From Prostheceraeus crozeri (Eukaryota > Platyhelminthes > Polycladida > Euryleptidae): a DNA stretch of 64,000 nt. Positions 32,401-43,645 of this stretch are shown piece by piece. The stretch covers positions 248,001 through 312,000 of the forward strand of contig CAJQUW010002202.1 of the NCBI GenBank assembly GCA_907163375.1, in the 5' to 3' direction. The notes under the pieces are model-generated. The model was not told the DNA's origin. It made no database searches and saw nothing but the letters and a program-made list of their open reading frames with translations. Each line of letters starts with the position of its first letter. Position 1 is the stretch's first letter. A program made the position numbers and the translations under genes.

Positions 32401-32430
32401 TAAATCATTGGTGAGCTGTTACATAGAATT
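29400..32430. other. Non-coding stretch
   Basis: No gene recognised. It contains one half of a dispersed repeat pair (31,893-32,010) and a 68-codon open frame at 32,120-32,326 (YDDTLVFAKPFISELQTTYG) that I do not recognise and that has an in-frame stop just upstream. Confidence 0.45.
31893..32010 (+). repeat. Dispersed repeat, copy 1
   Basis: GCTGAAAATATTGAAATA, TTTTTGTACAACACGTATCA and CTTTCAAAATTAAT recur in the same order at 37,168-37,295, roughly 70% alike by eye. Confidence 0.6.
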
Positions 32431-32911
32431 TATGTAGGTGAGAGTGGGGCACAAGTTGCCATGGGCACGAGTTGTCATTGGTGCTCCCGGCTTGAATACG
32501 ATGTCAACGCCATTGACTGTTGATACTTATGAAAGGGTAAAACAAAGTGTCTCATGCATTACATCGCTGTCCACGTAGTACACATCCTCAATTTCTCAAT
32601 AACGATTGATATCACAGTTATTATTTTTCTGCCGTTAACCAAATTCTATTTTTCTGCGATTATTTCTTCTGAAAAAAAAGAAAAGTTCTCCAAGTTTTGA
32701 TTTGTTTGCATTATTTAGTAGTCCTCTTCACTATAACTTATTGAGCTTTGTCTATAATGTTATTGTATTTGCTGTAATAATCATATAAATTTCAAAAGTG
32801 GTTGTAGGGCACAAGTTGCCATTCAGAGTTGGGCACCAGTTGCCTACTGTAGGTCATGGACAGAAGTTGCCACTCAGAGTGGGGCACCAGTTGCCTACTG
32901 TAGGAGACTAG

Positions 32912-33540
32912 TTGTTCCGTCAGTGGCAGTCGTCAGCCCGTTCCCTGAGTTCAAAGTGTAAGCTACTGCTAAAGGACGTAAGAAAGCCTCGAATCCTTAC
33001 TGACAGCCTTAAAAAATATGAACTATTGAAGAAAGCTACAAAAGCTAAGAATATTGTAGGTCCATTAACAAACTCGACAAGAAATTTATGCCTAGAAAAT
33101 GAAAGTGAGGACTAAAGTGACTTTGAGCTTCTGAGAATTCGAATAGCAAGAGAAAATAAACCAGGAACTAGCGGATTACAAAGAAAATGTGTATAGGCCT
33201 AGTGAGTTCCGACGCCTCCGAAGAACTAATACGAGATTCTTGTGTTCGTTGATAATCGTTGTGCACCACCGAAAGTAAATAATTTTGTTATTGTCAAGGT
33301 TCCATTAGCAAGGAAAAAGAGGAGTAGGAAAACTGCGCTGCAAATTGCAAATTGTCAATGTCAAGACGCACTTTTCTGGTCCAGTTTTCAAGAGGCTCTG
33401 AGAGTGGCATATTTTGATATTCGGAGGGGGGACCGTGGAGTTGTATCACTTCTTCTCTCGCTGCTGATATTCTGCTTCTCTTGAAGCCGCCAGATAGCGA
33501 CATGACTAAGAGAACACAATAGACATTTGTTTTCATAAAT
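32912..33540 (+). pseudogene. Decayed transposase C-terminal segment (possibly pogo/Tigger type)
   Basis: Two neighbouring frames look like broken coding sequence: QSSARSLSSKCKLLLKDVRK with ILTDSLKKYELLKKATKAKN, and then FVDNRCAPPKVNNFVIVKV followed in another frame by YSEGGPWSCITSSLAADILL. The order 'vNdFVlVKv ... DIvlkLpppD' resembles the C-terminal end of pogo/Tigger-like transposases. At least three interruptions. The assignment is tentative. Confidence 0.35.
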
Positions 33541-34087
33541 TCAACCTTACAATATTTGTAATTGAATGTAGGTCTATGTCATTTTTTTATGATTCAGAGC
33601 TAAATCTTACCAATAAGAAAAATGAAAATTCTATAGCTTAAAAATTGTGTTTGTACTCGTGTTCATAAATGGGCTTCGACTTACTTAAAACAAAATATGG
33701 GTTAACGAGATATTTCTTTGTATTAAGAAATAATTCGTAGAAAAAGGCCACTGCAGTCAGGAAATACGTTTTTTATGATAATTGTTCAGTCTCGACAAAA
33801 TTTTGTCAGTCGTTTTATGTTCATAGAGTAACAAAACTGTAATTTTGTTATCCTGTAGAAGTAAAATATACAATAACACCATGTTTAAATTCGAAAATGA
33901 ATAAAAATACAATTCATGCCCAATACAGTGGCGACTGGTACCTCACGTGTGTCCGCTGCTGCCCCACAAAATAACTTTTACAAAATTTATTGGTGTCTAT
34001 TTTTTTATTCAAATATTATCAAATTGAGTTCCAATCATCAGGTGTTCTAATATCGCATCAGTATCACATCTAATATCATATCAGTTC

Positions 34088-35465
34088 TACACTGTAAACC
34101 AAACTGTGCCCAATATGTGACCGATTATGCGCCAAACACATGTGGCGTTTGCCACTGCCTTTATGTGACCAAATGTGCCCAAATCGGTCACATTCAGCTC
34201 GACAGATATGTGAATTTATGTGACCAAATCGGTCACATTCAACACGGCTGATATGTGACTTAAAGTGACTAATATGTGCCCGGCCGTTCATGATTATCGC
34301 TTCTTCCAATTATTGAAATAGTTAAAACCCACTACTTGTTTAGGTTTAGGAGAGTAGAAGTACTGCATCTAATTAAATTGAGCTATAAATTTTGGTTTAA
34401 ATAATTTCACTTCCTGGTGGGAAGAAAATACCATACTTTCAATTAAGGAACTTATGGAAAGAACAACAAATATTTGCAAATCATTAGATACATATTCTAC
34501 TTTCCATTTACCTTTAAATTAACCATCAATGCTTAATTCAGAGTGTCTTAATCACTGTGTGTTGCTCAACGCCAACCGCCACCTGATGTTCAAAAACAAA
34601 TAGATAAACTGATGTAATAAACACCTTATCTGTACGCCAATGAAACAATCGATGGTTGTGGCAGCATCTATTACTGTTTTTACCGATAAAATTGTTTGAT
34701 TGAACCATCTATACATTAATTCAATTTGGTATAGACTCACTTCTCAGGACATTGCGATTGAAGATTCTATTTGGGAATACATGTAGGACGTCATTATGTA
34801 ATTTCTCCCAGTTTGTCATTCTCAATGTAATGAACAAGCTGACCATTGGACATGAAGCTCATTTATTTCACGCTGTCTAGGCAAGATAATACAACTTCAC
34901 CTACAACACGTTGATACAACTTCCCGGCGAGATCAAGCAGATTGAACGAAGACATGTGTCACATTTTTGAATCACACAATCATTATCCTGATCAAAACAG
35001 TTTTCAATGTGATATCATCTTCTTACCAGTGATATCCTTGAAGAAAACACACAGTAAAGTATTCGGAAAGTCAATTGAATTATTCTCATCGAGCAATCGC
35101 CGCATATACATGATCTATGGTGATTCATCACCAATCACATATGTGACCAAATGTGACCGATGTGACGAAAAATGTCACATTTTTAAACTACACAATCAAT
35201 ATCCTCATTAAAGCACTTTTTAATCAAACCAATTAGTTCAATGTGATATTATCTTCTTGCCAATGATATTTTTGAACAAAACATTCCGAAAAGTATTCGT
35301 AAAAACAATTTGAATTATTCTCATCAAGTGCTCGCCGTATGTGCATGATTTATGATGATTCATCATCATTCACATGGAAGTCACATATGTGACCAAATGT
35401 GATCGATGTGACGAAATCGGGCACATAATCGGTCACATATTGGGCACAGTTTGGTTTACAGTGTA
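34088..35465. mobile_element. Non-autonomous element with perfect inverted ends and TGTGAC arrays
   Basis: Both ends carry TACACTGTAAACCAAACTGT and continue identically for about 42 bp (…GCCCAATATGTGACCGATTATG). Inside each end lie arrays of TGTGAC/GTCACA words. The right half is an imperfect tandem duplication of about 235 bp (about 34,960-35,195 and 35,200-35,430). No transposase is encoded. TA on both sides could be the target duplication. Confidence 0.82.
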
Positions 35466-35467
35466 AT

Positions 35468-36475
35468 CAGGTTTTTCCATACAGAATCGCAAACAGTGAA
35501 AGCATATTCACGATAGCACAAGCTACTTCCACAGAACATCAGCATTTCCATGCTTAGTGCAAACAAATTCTCTCATCGTCGAATTAGTGCAAGCAAATCC
35601 GTATGCAGTGATTCCAAATTCATGAATACGTCTCATGCTCACATGTCCCGCACCCAAAGTAACTATAAAACAAGCAAATTCGCGATTAATCAACCTGAAT
35701 GTCTAGCATCATGATAGAGTCCAGTTTGTCGGATATTTCGAGTGAAAGCCAAGGATCAGGGGAAGCTTCACGAGGCCCGTATGCCAGAATAAGCTTGGAC
35801 CTGAACCAAAGCCTCATCTCGGCATGGGAGCGTGGTGGAGATTATGTAGCTGCATGCGCTGTTTTGAACATCAATCCTTCAACAGCAAGGTCAATCATCC
35901 ATCGCCATCAAAGAGGGGAAGATCTCACAGACAGACGCGGAGGACGACGCAGTGAAGTCGTGAAGCTGTCTCCGACAGTCGTCCATAACATCGTGGACCT
36001 CGTGGATCAGCATCCTGACTTCACATTGCAGCAAATCAGGAATCATCTGCCAATCCCGCTTTCGCTACCAGCATATCAAGGGCTCTAGATGGGCAGCTGA
36101 TCTCCATGAAGATGTTGGAAGATGTGTATTTTTGATTCAAATCCTCTGGTTTTTAAGTAAAGTGAATTTGACTGCTAAAGATTCATTTTGCTTTCCTTAT
36201 TTGTGAATTTGATTGCGATAATGCAGAACTAAATACATTAGCGAAAATGATTGCACATACAGTCAAATAAAGCGATTCTCTTTGCCGTTCAAGCGAATTT
36301 TATTGCAAATTTGAAGCATGAAATACATTGGCGAAATTGATTGCACTATCAATTGATATAGGCGAATATGTCTGCAAATTAGATGAATTTGCTTGAAAAA
36401 ACTTGCATTTATGAATTTTTTTCCACTAAAGCGAACTTGTTTGCATTCTTCACGAATGTGGGTGGAAAAACCTGT
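35468..36475. mobile_element. Truncated IS630/Tc1-like element
   Basis: CAGGTTTTTCCA at the left end and TGGAAAAACCTG at the right end form inverted termini, with further similarity inward. Subterminal words of the GCAAACAAATTCGC type recur in inverted orientation at both sides. The interior holds the N-terminal half of a transposase and then jumps to the right end, so the catalytic domain is deleted. Confidence 0.65.
35699..36088 (+). pseudogene. N-terminal DNA-binding half of an IS630/Tc1-like transposase
   Basis: About 129 residues. The first helix-turn-helix spans roughly residues 35-75 (LISAWERGGDYVAACAVLNI, NPSTARSIIHRHQRGEDLTD), followed by the RGGRRSEVV linker and a second helix-turn-helix region (LSPTVVHNIVDLVDQHPDFT, LQQIRNHLP). 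This is the paired layout of eukaryotic DDE_3-type transposases. After codon 120 the family reading (SISRALDGQLISMKMLEDV) continues in another frame, so there is one frameshift, and then everything downstream including the DDE domain is gone. The protein cannot be an active transposase, though it could still bind the element ends if expressed. Confidence 0.65.
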
Positions 36476-36769
36476 ATCACATGCTGTGCTATTATAGTGA
36501 TTTAGTGGTTAGAAATTGCATAAATAGTCGATGGGAAGTGAAAATTCAAATGTTGGCACATCGTGCCTCACTCTCCCCTACATACGTGTACATGAAAACT
36601 GACTGGCACGCATCAGAACCTGATAGGCCCTAATGCTCTTGAACTTCTCACCTAACTATAGGAGAAAAAATAGTTAGGTCATCAAATGATAAAGTCAGTT
36701 CATGCCGAGACATTGATTAGCTTATTTTCAGGTGTTAATATTTTCTGATTTTCGATATCTTTTTTGCAG

Positions 36770-37127
36770 CCTACAGCAGTTGTTAACGCTAACTTACTTT
36801 ACAAAATGTTAGAGGACGATCATCGGCAATCTGAGCATTCCTATGATGATAGTGGAAAAGGTGGAAGTGTTGATGACGTTACAAGACTTGCCCAAGGATA
36901 TCACAATCATCTACCTCCAATCCCACCACCTCATGGGTTCTCAATTCCTTCTCATAGCCTTCCCCGACCACGTCGCTTCGCCACATCCACACCCGTCCCA
37001 GAGATTGAGTCAACAGCAAAAAGACTCACTCCCAAATCAACGGATACTGAAACCCTCTGCTGACATCCACTACCATCAGAGACTGCTATTGTACACACTT
37101 TTGACACCTCAATCCACAACTGCCCAG
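36770..37127 (+). other. Candidate host exon
   Basis: A strong 3' splice site (GATATCTTTTTTGCAG) precedes an open frame of 97 codons starting PTAVVNANLLYKML and containing YDDSGKGGSVDD and a proline-rich stretch (NHLPPIPPPHGFSIPSHSLP), ending KSTDTETLC. A good 5' splice site (CCCAG/GTAATA) lies 64 bp after the stop. Composition resembles the cytoplasmic tail of a membrane receptor, and the C-terminus could be a PDZ ligand; both are guesses. The stop inside a spliced exon fits a last coding exon followed by a UTR intron, or a pseudo-exon. Confidence 0.4.
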
Positions 37128-37167
37128 GTAATACATTAAAAACCTTACTTTCAACAAAATTGAAAAT

Positions 37168-37295
37168 CGATTAAAACTGAAAATATTGAAATAAAAACAC
37201 TTTTACTCCCACTAATTTAGGTATTTGTACAACGCATGTCAGTTAGCATGTATAATGAGCACATACTGCTTTCAAAATTAATGAAACTTGTTTGC
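37168..37295 (+). repeat. Dispersed repeat, copy 2
   Basis: Partner of 31,893-32,010; it lies just downstream of the exon candidate. Confidence 0.6.
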
Positions 37296-37346
37296 GGCCT
37301 TGTTTGCTTAAGCAGTTTGCGGCCTTAATGATATTAAGAATAAAGA

Positions 37347-38032
37347 CAAGACAAAACAACCGTTTCATCATTTAATCGCGAGGCCTTTCGACCGACTCTA
37401 TTCATGCGATTACGTCGGAGAGCAAGAACAAACAAGAAAAGGACATCACATACAAAGTCAAGGGGAGTGAAATGAAATCAATGTCATGGAAGGGCAAGTG
37501 TCATCACTGTTTGTTTTTCAACACATAACAATGGACGGATCTGATGAATAAAGATTGCTTCCAGGTATGGTAGTAGCATTGGATGCCGTGACGTTGCAAT
37601 CTTTGTGAGATATGAGAGCTTTGGTCTGTCAGTCGCAAGTGATCTGCGCGTGCAATGTCACAGCACTGCTTGTGAACCAAGCAGACGATCTTGGTCTTTC
37701 ATTTCTTCGCATTGGAAGGTGCTCGTCAGCTGCCGATCATTTGCAACTGACAGACCAAAGCTCTCATATCTCACAAAGATTGCAACGCCACGGCATCCAA
37801 TGCTACTACCATACCTGGAAGCAATCTTTATTTATCAGATCCGTCCAGTGCTATGTGTTGAAAAACAAACAGTGATGACACTTGCCCTTCCATGACATTG
37901 ATTTCATTTCACTCCCCTTGACTTTGCATGTAATGTCCTTTTCTTGTTTGTTCTTGTTCTCCGACGTAATCACATGAATAGAGTCGGTCGAAAGGCCTCG
38001 CGATTAAATGATGAAACGGTTGTTTTGTCTTG
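37347..38032. mobile_element. Foldback element with 298-bp arms
   Basis: The arms 37,347-37,644 and 37,735-38,032 are near-identical reverse complements (outer end CAAGACAAAACAACCG, then GAGGCCTTTCGACCGACTCT) around a 90-bp loop. Short open frames inside are by-products of the symmetry. A transcript would form a very long hairpin. The near-identity implies a recent origin or gene conversion between the arms. The right arm abuts the truncated 5' end of the next LINE. The GGTCGAAAGGCCTCG word is reminiscent of Penelope-type terminal repeats, but this is not firm. Confidence 0.85.
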
Positions 38033-40410
38033 AATTTACTGAAGCCCGAATTAAAACTGACATACAACAACATGAACTTTCTTGTAATCGCTGTTTATAT
38101 TCCTCAACATCTCAACTCCACGCAGTTATTGCATATATCAGACTGTTTAATGGATGCGGTTGATGACTTTACTAAGGCTTCTCCTGATTTCAATGTGATT
38201 TTGGCTGGTGACTTTAACAAATTTGATTGTTCTTCTCTTAAAGATTCATATGATTTATGTGAAAAGGTTGTGCTTCCTACAAGGGGAGAGGCTATCCTTG
38301 ATAAAATTTTGGTCAGTAGTTCAATTGATGTGAATTATCCAAATGCTGAGATAGGACCACCATTATCCCTTAATCGACGTGGATCACATTGTCAAGTTTT
38401 GTTACGTTCATCCTGTAATGATTCATTGCATGGTTTGAAGAAGGATCACCTAGTTTTTGATAGAAGAAATCGATATATTTTTGACTTTTTGTCCAAACTT
38501 GATGAATGTTCCTTTCATGATGTTTACTTTGAAGAAGATATCGACAAGAAAACAGAACTATTTTACTCAAAGTTTTTCGAATGCTTATCTGTTATTCCAT
38601 GCAATGTTGTTACCATCACTTCACGAGACAAATCATGGATGACTCCGTATCTAAAAGACATGATCAATAAGAGATGGCTTGCCTTCCGCGAAAGGAATTT
38701 TCAGCTCTACAACTATTACAAGGAAAAGTGTAAACTGGAAATAATCAATTGCAAAAATAAATGGGTGCAGTCTTCTATGAAATCAAGAAATAAAGTATGT
38801 AATGTTGTGAATGAAATTAAAGGGAATTCAGTCAATAATCCATTGTCAAGTATCATATCAAATTTTCAAAGTGTTGCAGCTTCTGCAAATGCTGTAAATG
38901 AGACTTTTGCAAATTCATTTACACGCAATGATTTTTTGTTAGAACTAGACGATGATGACTGGTATCCTTTGTCAGATCCTCAGGATGCATTTAATTTCTT
39001 AGAAAGCTTGTCAGCTACTAAAGCCACTGGCTCTGATGGCATACCTAACATATTTTATAAGATTGCATCTCCTTTTATATCAGAGCCACTATGTCATTTA
39101 ATCAATTGTTCAATCGCCCAACGTAAAGTGCCGTCAGTTTTCAAAAAATGTATTGTTTCACCGGTTCCAAAATCTACGCCTGCTTCTTTTGACCAACTAC
39201 GTCCGGTCAGTTTGTTATGTACACCAGCAAAGTTTTTAGAGTCCCATGTCCTGAATCACATGAGAGAACGTTTTCAGGAAGATTGTCCTAATTTTTAATT
39301 TGCGTATAAAAAGGCTCTGATACTACATGTTGCCTGATAAACATGCACAATGCTGTTACTGAAATTCTAGATCGCTCTGAAATCGGCTGCTATATGTTAT
39401 TGAATTATGATTTTTCGAAAGCTTTCGATAATATTTGTCATAAGATTTTGATTGAAAAGCTTTGTGATTCAAATTATCCTTGTGGTTTCGTGAAATGGCT
39501 CTTTTCATATTTGAGTGATCGCTATCAATGTGTTAACTTGGGCAGTGTTTTGAGTTATCCTTTGAAAGTCACTAGTGGTGCAGCTGAAGGCTCTTTGCTA
39601 GGACCTTTTCTTTTTACATTTTATTGTAAAGACATCAGACCCTTGTCTAAAAATACGATTGTTTCTATGTACGCTGATGACGTTTGTGAAGTTTGTCTGA
39701 ATATAATTGCATCAAAGAGTGGTCCTTGTTAAATAAGTTGAAGCTGAATGCTTCTAAAACGAAAGCACTATGTATTAAGAAACGAAATTTTGAAGTCTAC
39801 TTTCCTTTTCCTTTCCTTGTTGTTAAGGAGTTGAAGATCTTGGGTGTCGTCTGGAATGATAGTCTTACTTGGGTTGATCATTTTCGAAATATTTTTAAGA
39901 TTTGTTCAAAAAGGTTGTACATGTTGAAGATCCTACGTAACATACTAAATCATGACGATCTATGGTTTGTATTCAAAGGTGTTATTCAAAGTGTTCTGAT
40001 GTATTGTACATGCTTATTCGGCATATTAGACACTGAATCTTTAAATTTCATCGATCGCCTATTTAAGCGAGCGCGTAAATTGATATGCCCATTCCAATGT
40101 AATTGTAGAAACTTTCCGTCAACTTTTTATGAAGAACGTCTGGCGGCCTTCCGATCATTGTTTTACAAATGTCAAGCTGAGAATCACCCTTGTACCGTGT
40201 TATGACTCTAAAAGACTAAAAGTTCAATTTTGTCGAACATCTTTGAGACAAAAGTGTTTTGTTATTATGTCAACGTTGGTAATCAATGAATTGACTGATC
40301 TCATTTCTGCTGTTCCTTCATAACCTGTATCTGATCTTGACGCTTGAAATTTTTGATTTTCATTTGGTAAATATATACATTATTCTATTCGATTCGATTC
40401 TATTAGCGCG
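38033..40410 (+). mobile_element. CR1/Jockey-group LINE, 5'-truncated
   Basis: A long frame (to 39,298) starts inside the endonuclease (NFLVIAVYIPQHLNSTQLLH, FNVILAGDFNKFD) and runs into RT fingers (SATKATGSDGIPNIFYKIAS, VSPVPKSTPASFDQLRPVSL). The RT continues after an interruption with LLNYDFSKAFDNICHKILIE and SMYADDVCEVC (catalytic YADD, near 39,670), then in a third frame the C-terminal part to about 40,205. It has about three interruptions. The first part of the endonuclease is missing. The tail is a short ATTCG microsatellite near 40,380-40,410. The remnant at 55.2-56.2 kb is related. Confidence 0.85.
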
Positions 40411-42277
40411 AATTTACTGTGTTTGTACGCGTGTGCTGTCTGTCTATCATTGAAGCTTGTTTCGTAGTACTGCAAATATCATACTGAACATTCGGTGAAT
40501 TGATAATCAAGATTCTTGAAATATTTACAAAGATGAGTAGTAGATGCACTTGCGCTTTAAGCTTCTTGACCAATGCAATGAGAATTTGATATAGGATATC
40601 CCATTAGTGTTGCAGTAACTAATTTGCTTGTTTATAATTAGTATAATTATTAATTATATTCATGACGTAGTAAAAAGCATTTTTCTTGACTGACGAAAGG
40701 ATGGCTCATATTTGATTATGCTCCTTTAGTGTAGCTTGTATAGCTTCCTTCTCACCATATCAAATTCTTGATTAACAAAGAAATATGATCCCATGGTATT
40801 TGCAATTACCTTTTAGATACTACATGCACATAAAGCGTAGAATTGTTGCTACTCTTTTAATACCTGAAACTGCCTTCATCCTCAATCTTAACTGAGAATG
40901 AAATTGATTGATTAATTGATTGTGATGGACTGAAATCCAAATTGCTTTGAGAAATATGTTGCAATTCTATATTTGCATATTCGGAAAAGTAAAGTGCAAT
41001 GCTTATATTCCTTTTGGCTGTCTTCATATTTTTGTCACTTGACATTTCTGATCATTTTCAAGCAGAGAAAGGCTAAAACTACTCGCCATTTTGTCATCAT
41101 ATTATCAAAAATTATCCTATAATCAGTGTGGCATTTATGCTCATCTGATATGAAATCATTTGGCAACAGCAATGATATTGTACATAGTAAATAAAAAAGG
41201 AGCATTAAGAATTGTAGTCATTTGATAATGTTGTAGCACCAATTTGGTCATGCCTTTTTATTACAATTGAAAGTCAAAATAAGAAAAAATGTCTGTTGAA
41301 AATCAAAAATGGTCAGTGATATGACAACTCAATTAACCCAACTGAAAAGTAATCAAAAGCAAAGAGTTTCCGAGTCGGTTTGTCTCACCTACAGTCAAAA
41401 GAGTGAGATCATTGATGCGATTGTGAGATCATTTTTGTTTGTTCTCCGTTTTCATTATCACAGCATGAAACTTATATTTGACTCCTTTTTAAAATTTGCT
41501 TTTTTATATTCTATTTCACACAATTGAACAATAATCTCATAGAATACATGTTGAACGCAACACTCAGGAGGAGGATGACTACTCTTGACATTTTAATACC
41601 TCAGTGCACTGTTTACTGCATCTAAATTTTCATTTTGGAAATCTGCTCAACTTAATGTAGTTGCGATGTATTGATGCTCAGAGCATATTGCCGGTGCAAA
41701 TGATCTGAGAAACCTATCTTTGATGATACAGTGCCGACGATGTTGTTGCTAAGGAAAACTGTTAACGAGGAATACATAAAATGACTTCATTCGCGTATCG
41801 GATGCAACGGATCCAATTTCCTACATCTTCACGCTTCACTTATTTCATATTAGGGTAACTTCAGTGATAACAGTTACAAACGAAATCAGAGGTTTTGGAA
41901 GTTTTGAAGAGACCGAATTTCCAATCATGAAATTTTCTAAGAGAGTGAGATAGGAAACAGTGTTTTCATGCTCGCTATAAGACTTCAATAGCAAGAAGCA
42001 TCGACTCCAATTTGAAGCACATTTTAATGCTGATGAATAATCGCGTTACCAGTTAAATTTATTCAAGGAAATTGAAGTAAAAAAATCGCCGCAAGAAAAA
42101 TGAATATCTAAATATTTGATAAATGATAGGGCAATAAGTTTTTGAATCATATGGAAATGCTTGCACTCTATGAATTGGCACAATGAATATAGTCATTTTG
42201 TTTATTTTGGAATTAAGCATTTTTGAATCATAATATTTAGGCATTGTTTGAGATTATCATGGATGAAAATTCCCAAT

Positions 42278-42679
42278 TTAATGTCCAACAATCCACACAG
42301 ATAGGAGAAAGAAGTAAGCCACCAAGCTCTCCTCGCTTTCGACTCGGTGTGTATCGGACGCGGCGCGGTCCCGCACATCTCTGCGTCCCACAGGTTTATT
42401 AAAGTTCTGAACGACAATTCTGACGCTTGAGGACGCGCCGCGCCATTCTGCGTCGGTTGTGAACGGACGATGGACCTTTATGGCTATCCTAGCTTTTTCA
42501 TCGGCTACTACAATGCCGTTCGTTCCGATTCTTCTCCAGTCTCTGGGCCACAGAGGAAGAAGTTTTATGTACGTCTTCCTTATTTGAGAGAATCTCGGTC
42601 GGCTTGAATGAAACTTCAACCCTTCAGGCCAAGCATGTGTGATTTTCAAGACCGTCCGCTTCCAGACTTTCCCCTTCAA
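42278..42679 (-). other. GC-rich patch with an open frame, unrecognised
   Basis: A 133-codon minus-strand frame (WRRIGTNGIVVADEKARIAI, KVHRPFTTDAEWRGASSSVR) lies in a patch clearly richer in GC than its surroundings, with near-palindromic GCGCGGCG/CGCGCCGCG segments around 42,360-42,445. It looks like part of a decayed transposon end rather than a gene. No family assigned. Confidence 0.3.
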
Positions 42680-43315
42680 ATGTGGTATAGAAATTCAGTT
42701 GTTCCTGCTGATGCGAGTGTATCGGAAATCCGGCTGACCACTTGTGTTGCATTTGGAAACATTTACCTAAATGGTCTTCAATGAAGTGAAAGTGCCACCA
42801 AGATCAAAGAAGGAGCCTGCTTGTGCCATTACAAGGCCTTTCCAGATATGTCGCACAAGCGTTAGTGTTGCAAAGATTTCCTTCACCATTGTAAGCCGTG
42901 CAGATCCTCATGTCTTGGAATCAAAGAATTTCTCCTCATCAAGAAGCTGAAGCCCACCATCTGAACTTTCATTAACTTCCGCCGAAAGTGAATAATTCTT
43001 CTGAAAACCCTTCTTAATTTTCTCTTTGACTTGAATGACATGAAGTTAACTTAAAAACTTCATGAGTTCAAATCGGTCAATGGGTTGCCTGTCACTAGAA
43101 CTTAAGTGATACATGTAAATTGCAATTACCACCACATGAATTGAGTAAATTGAGTGTTTAATCATTTAAGATAGTAAATATTCAAGTAGGAAAGCACCGA
43201 GAATTAGTCGCATGTGTCGTACGAGTCGCATAGCTGACGCTGAAAATACATCATTTGATATGATATTAGATTTAGATAAGTCCTACATTGGCTAACTTTC
43301 ATTTTTTTGTTTCAG

Positions 43316-43645
43316 CAAAATCTTCGATCATCTGGGATGACAAATAGAACAAGCGACTCATTCCTAGGCAGCTGTTGATCGCTCATTCATCAAAACTGTG
43401 CTGTTGAGGGTCTCTCTTGCCTACTGTATGCATTTTACTACAAGCTCTCAAAACCGATTTGTAATTTAAAGCAAATGTTTGACGTTTTTCATCGTCTGTG
43501 AGACATTTATGGATCTAGTCCTCCTCCTGTGCATCCTCCGTGTCCGTTATTCTGTAAATACGTGTAACCGCTAGTAATGTTTTTAATTTTTATTGGTGAG
43601 ATGGAGATGTGTTCAGAACGGTGAATTTCTGTATATTAAATTCCT
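43316..43645 (+). other. Possible 3' terminal exon
   Basis: CTTTCATTTTTTTGTTTCAG is an excellent 3' splice site. All three frames close quickly (one gives QNLRSSGMTNRTSDSFLGSC), and an ATTAAA lies near 43,637. This fits a terminal exon that is mostly UTR, but nothing else supports it. Confidence 0.22.

Larger units (their letters stand above)
32431..36584. mobile_element. Decayed DNA transposon with 30-bp inverted repeats
   Basis: The left end TATGTAGGTGAGAGTGGGGC is matched by the reverse complement of the right end, TATGTAGGGGAGAGTGAGGC, with about five mismatches over 30 bp. Extra subterminal copies of the GTGGGGCACCAGTTGCC word lie inside the left part (32,826-32,904, a 54-bp tandem duplication). 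A decayed transposase-like segment lies at 32.9-33.5 kb. The right half is occupied by two later DNA elements (34,088-35,465 and 35,468-36,475). The superfamily is not certain. Confidence 0.6.

Noticed and set aside
37540-37560. CTGATGA word in the foldback element, as in hammerhead ribozymes
   Set aside because: No GAAA core or matching stems at the required positions.
37605-37895. Two overlapping open frames of 87-96 codons
   Set aside because: They lie across the arms and loop of the foldback element and follow from its symmetry.
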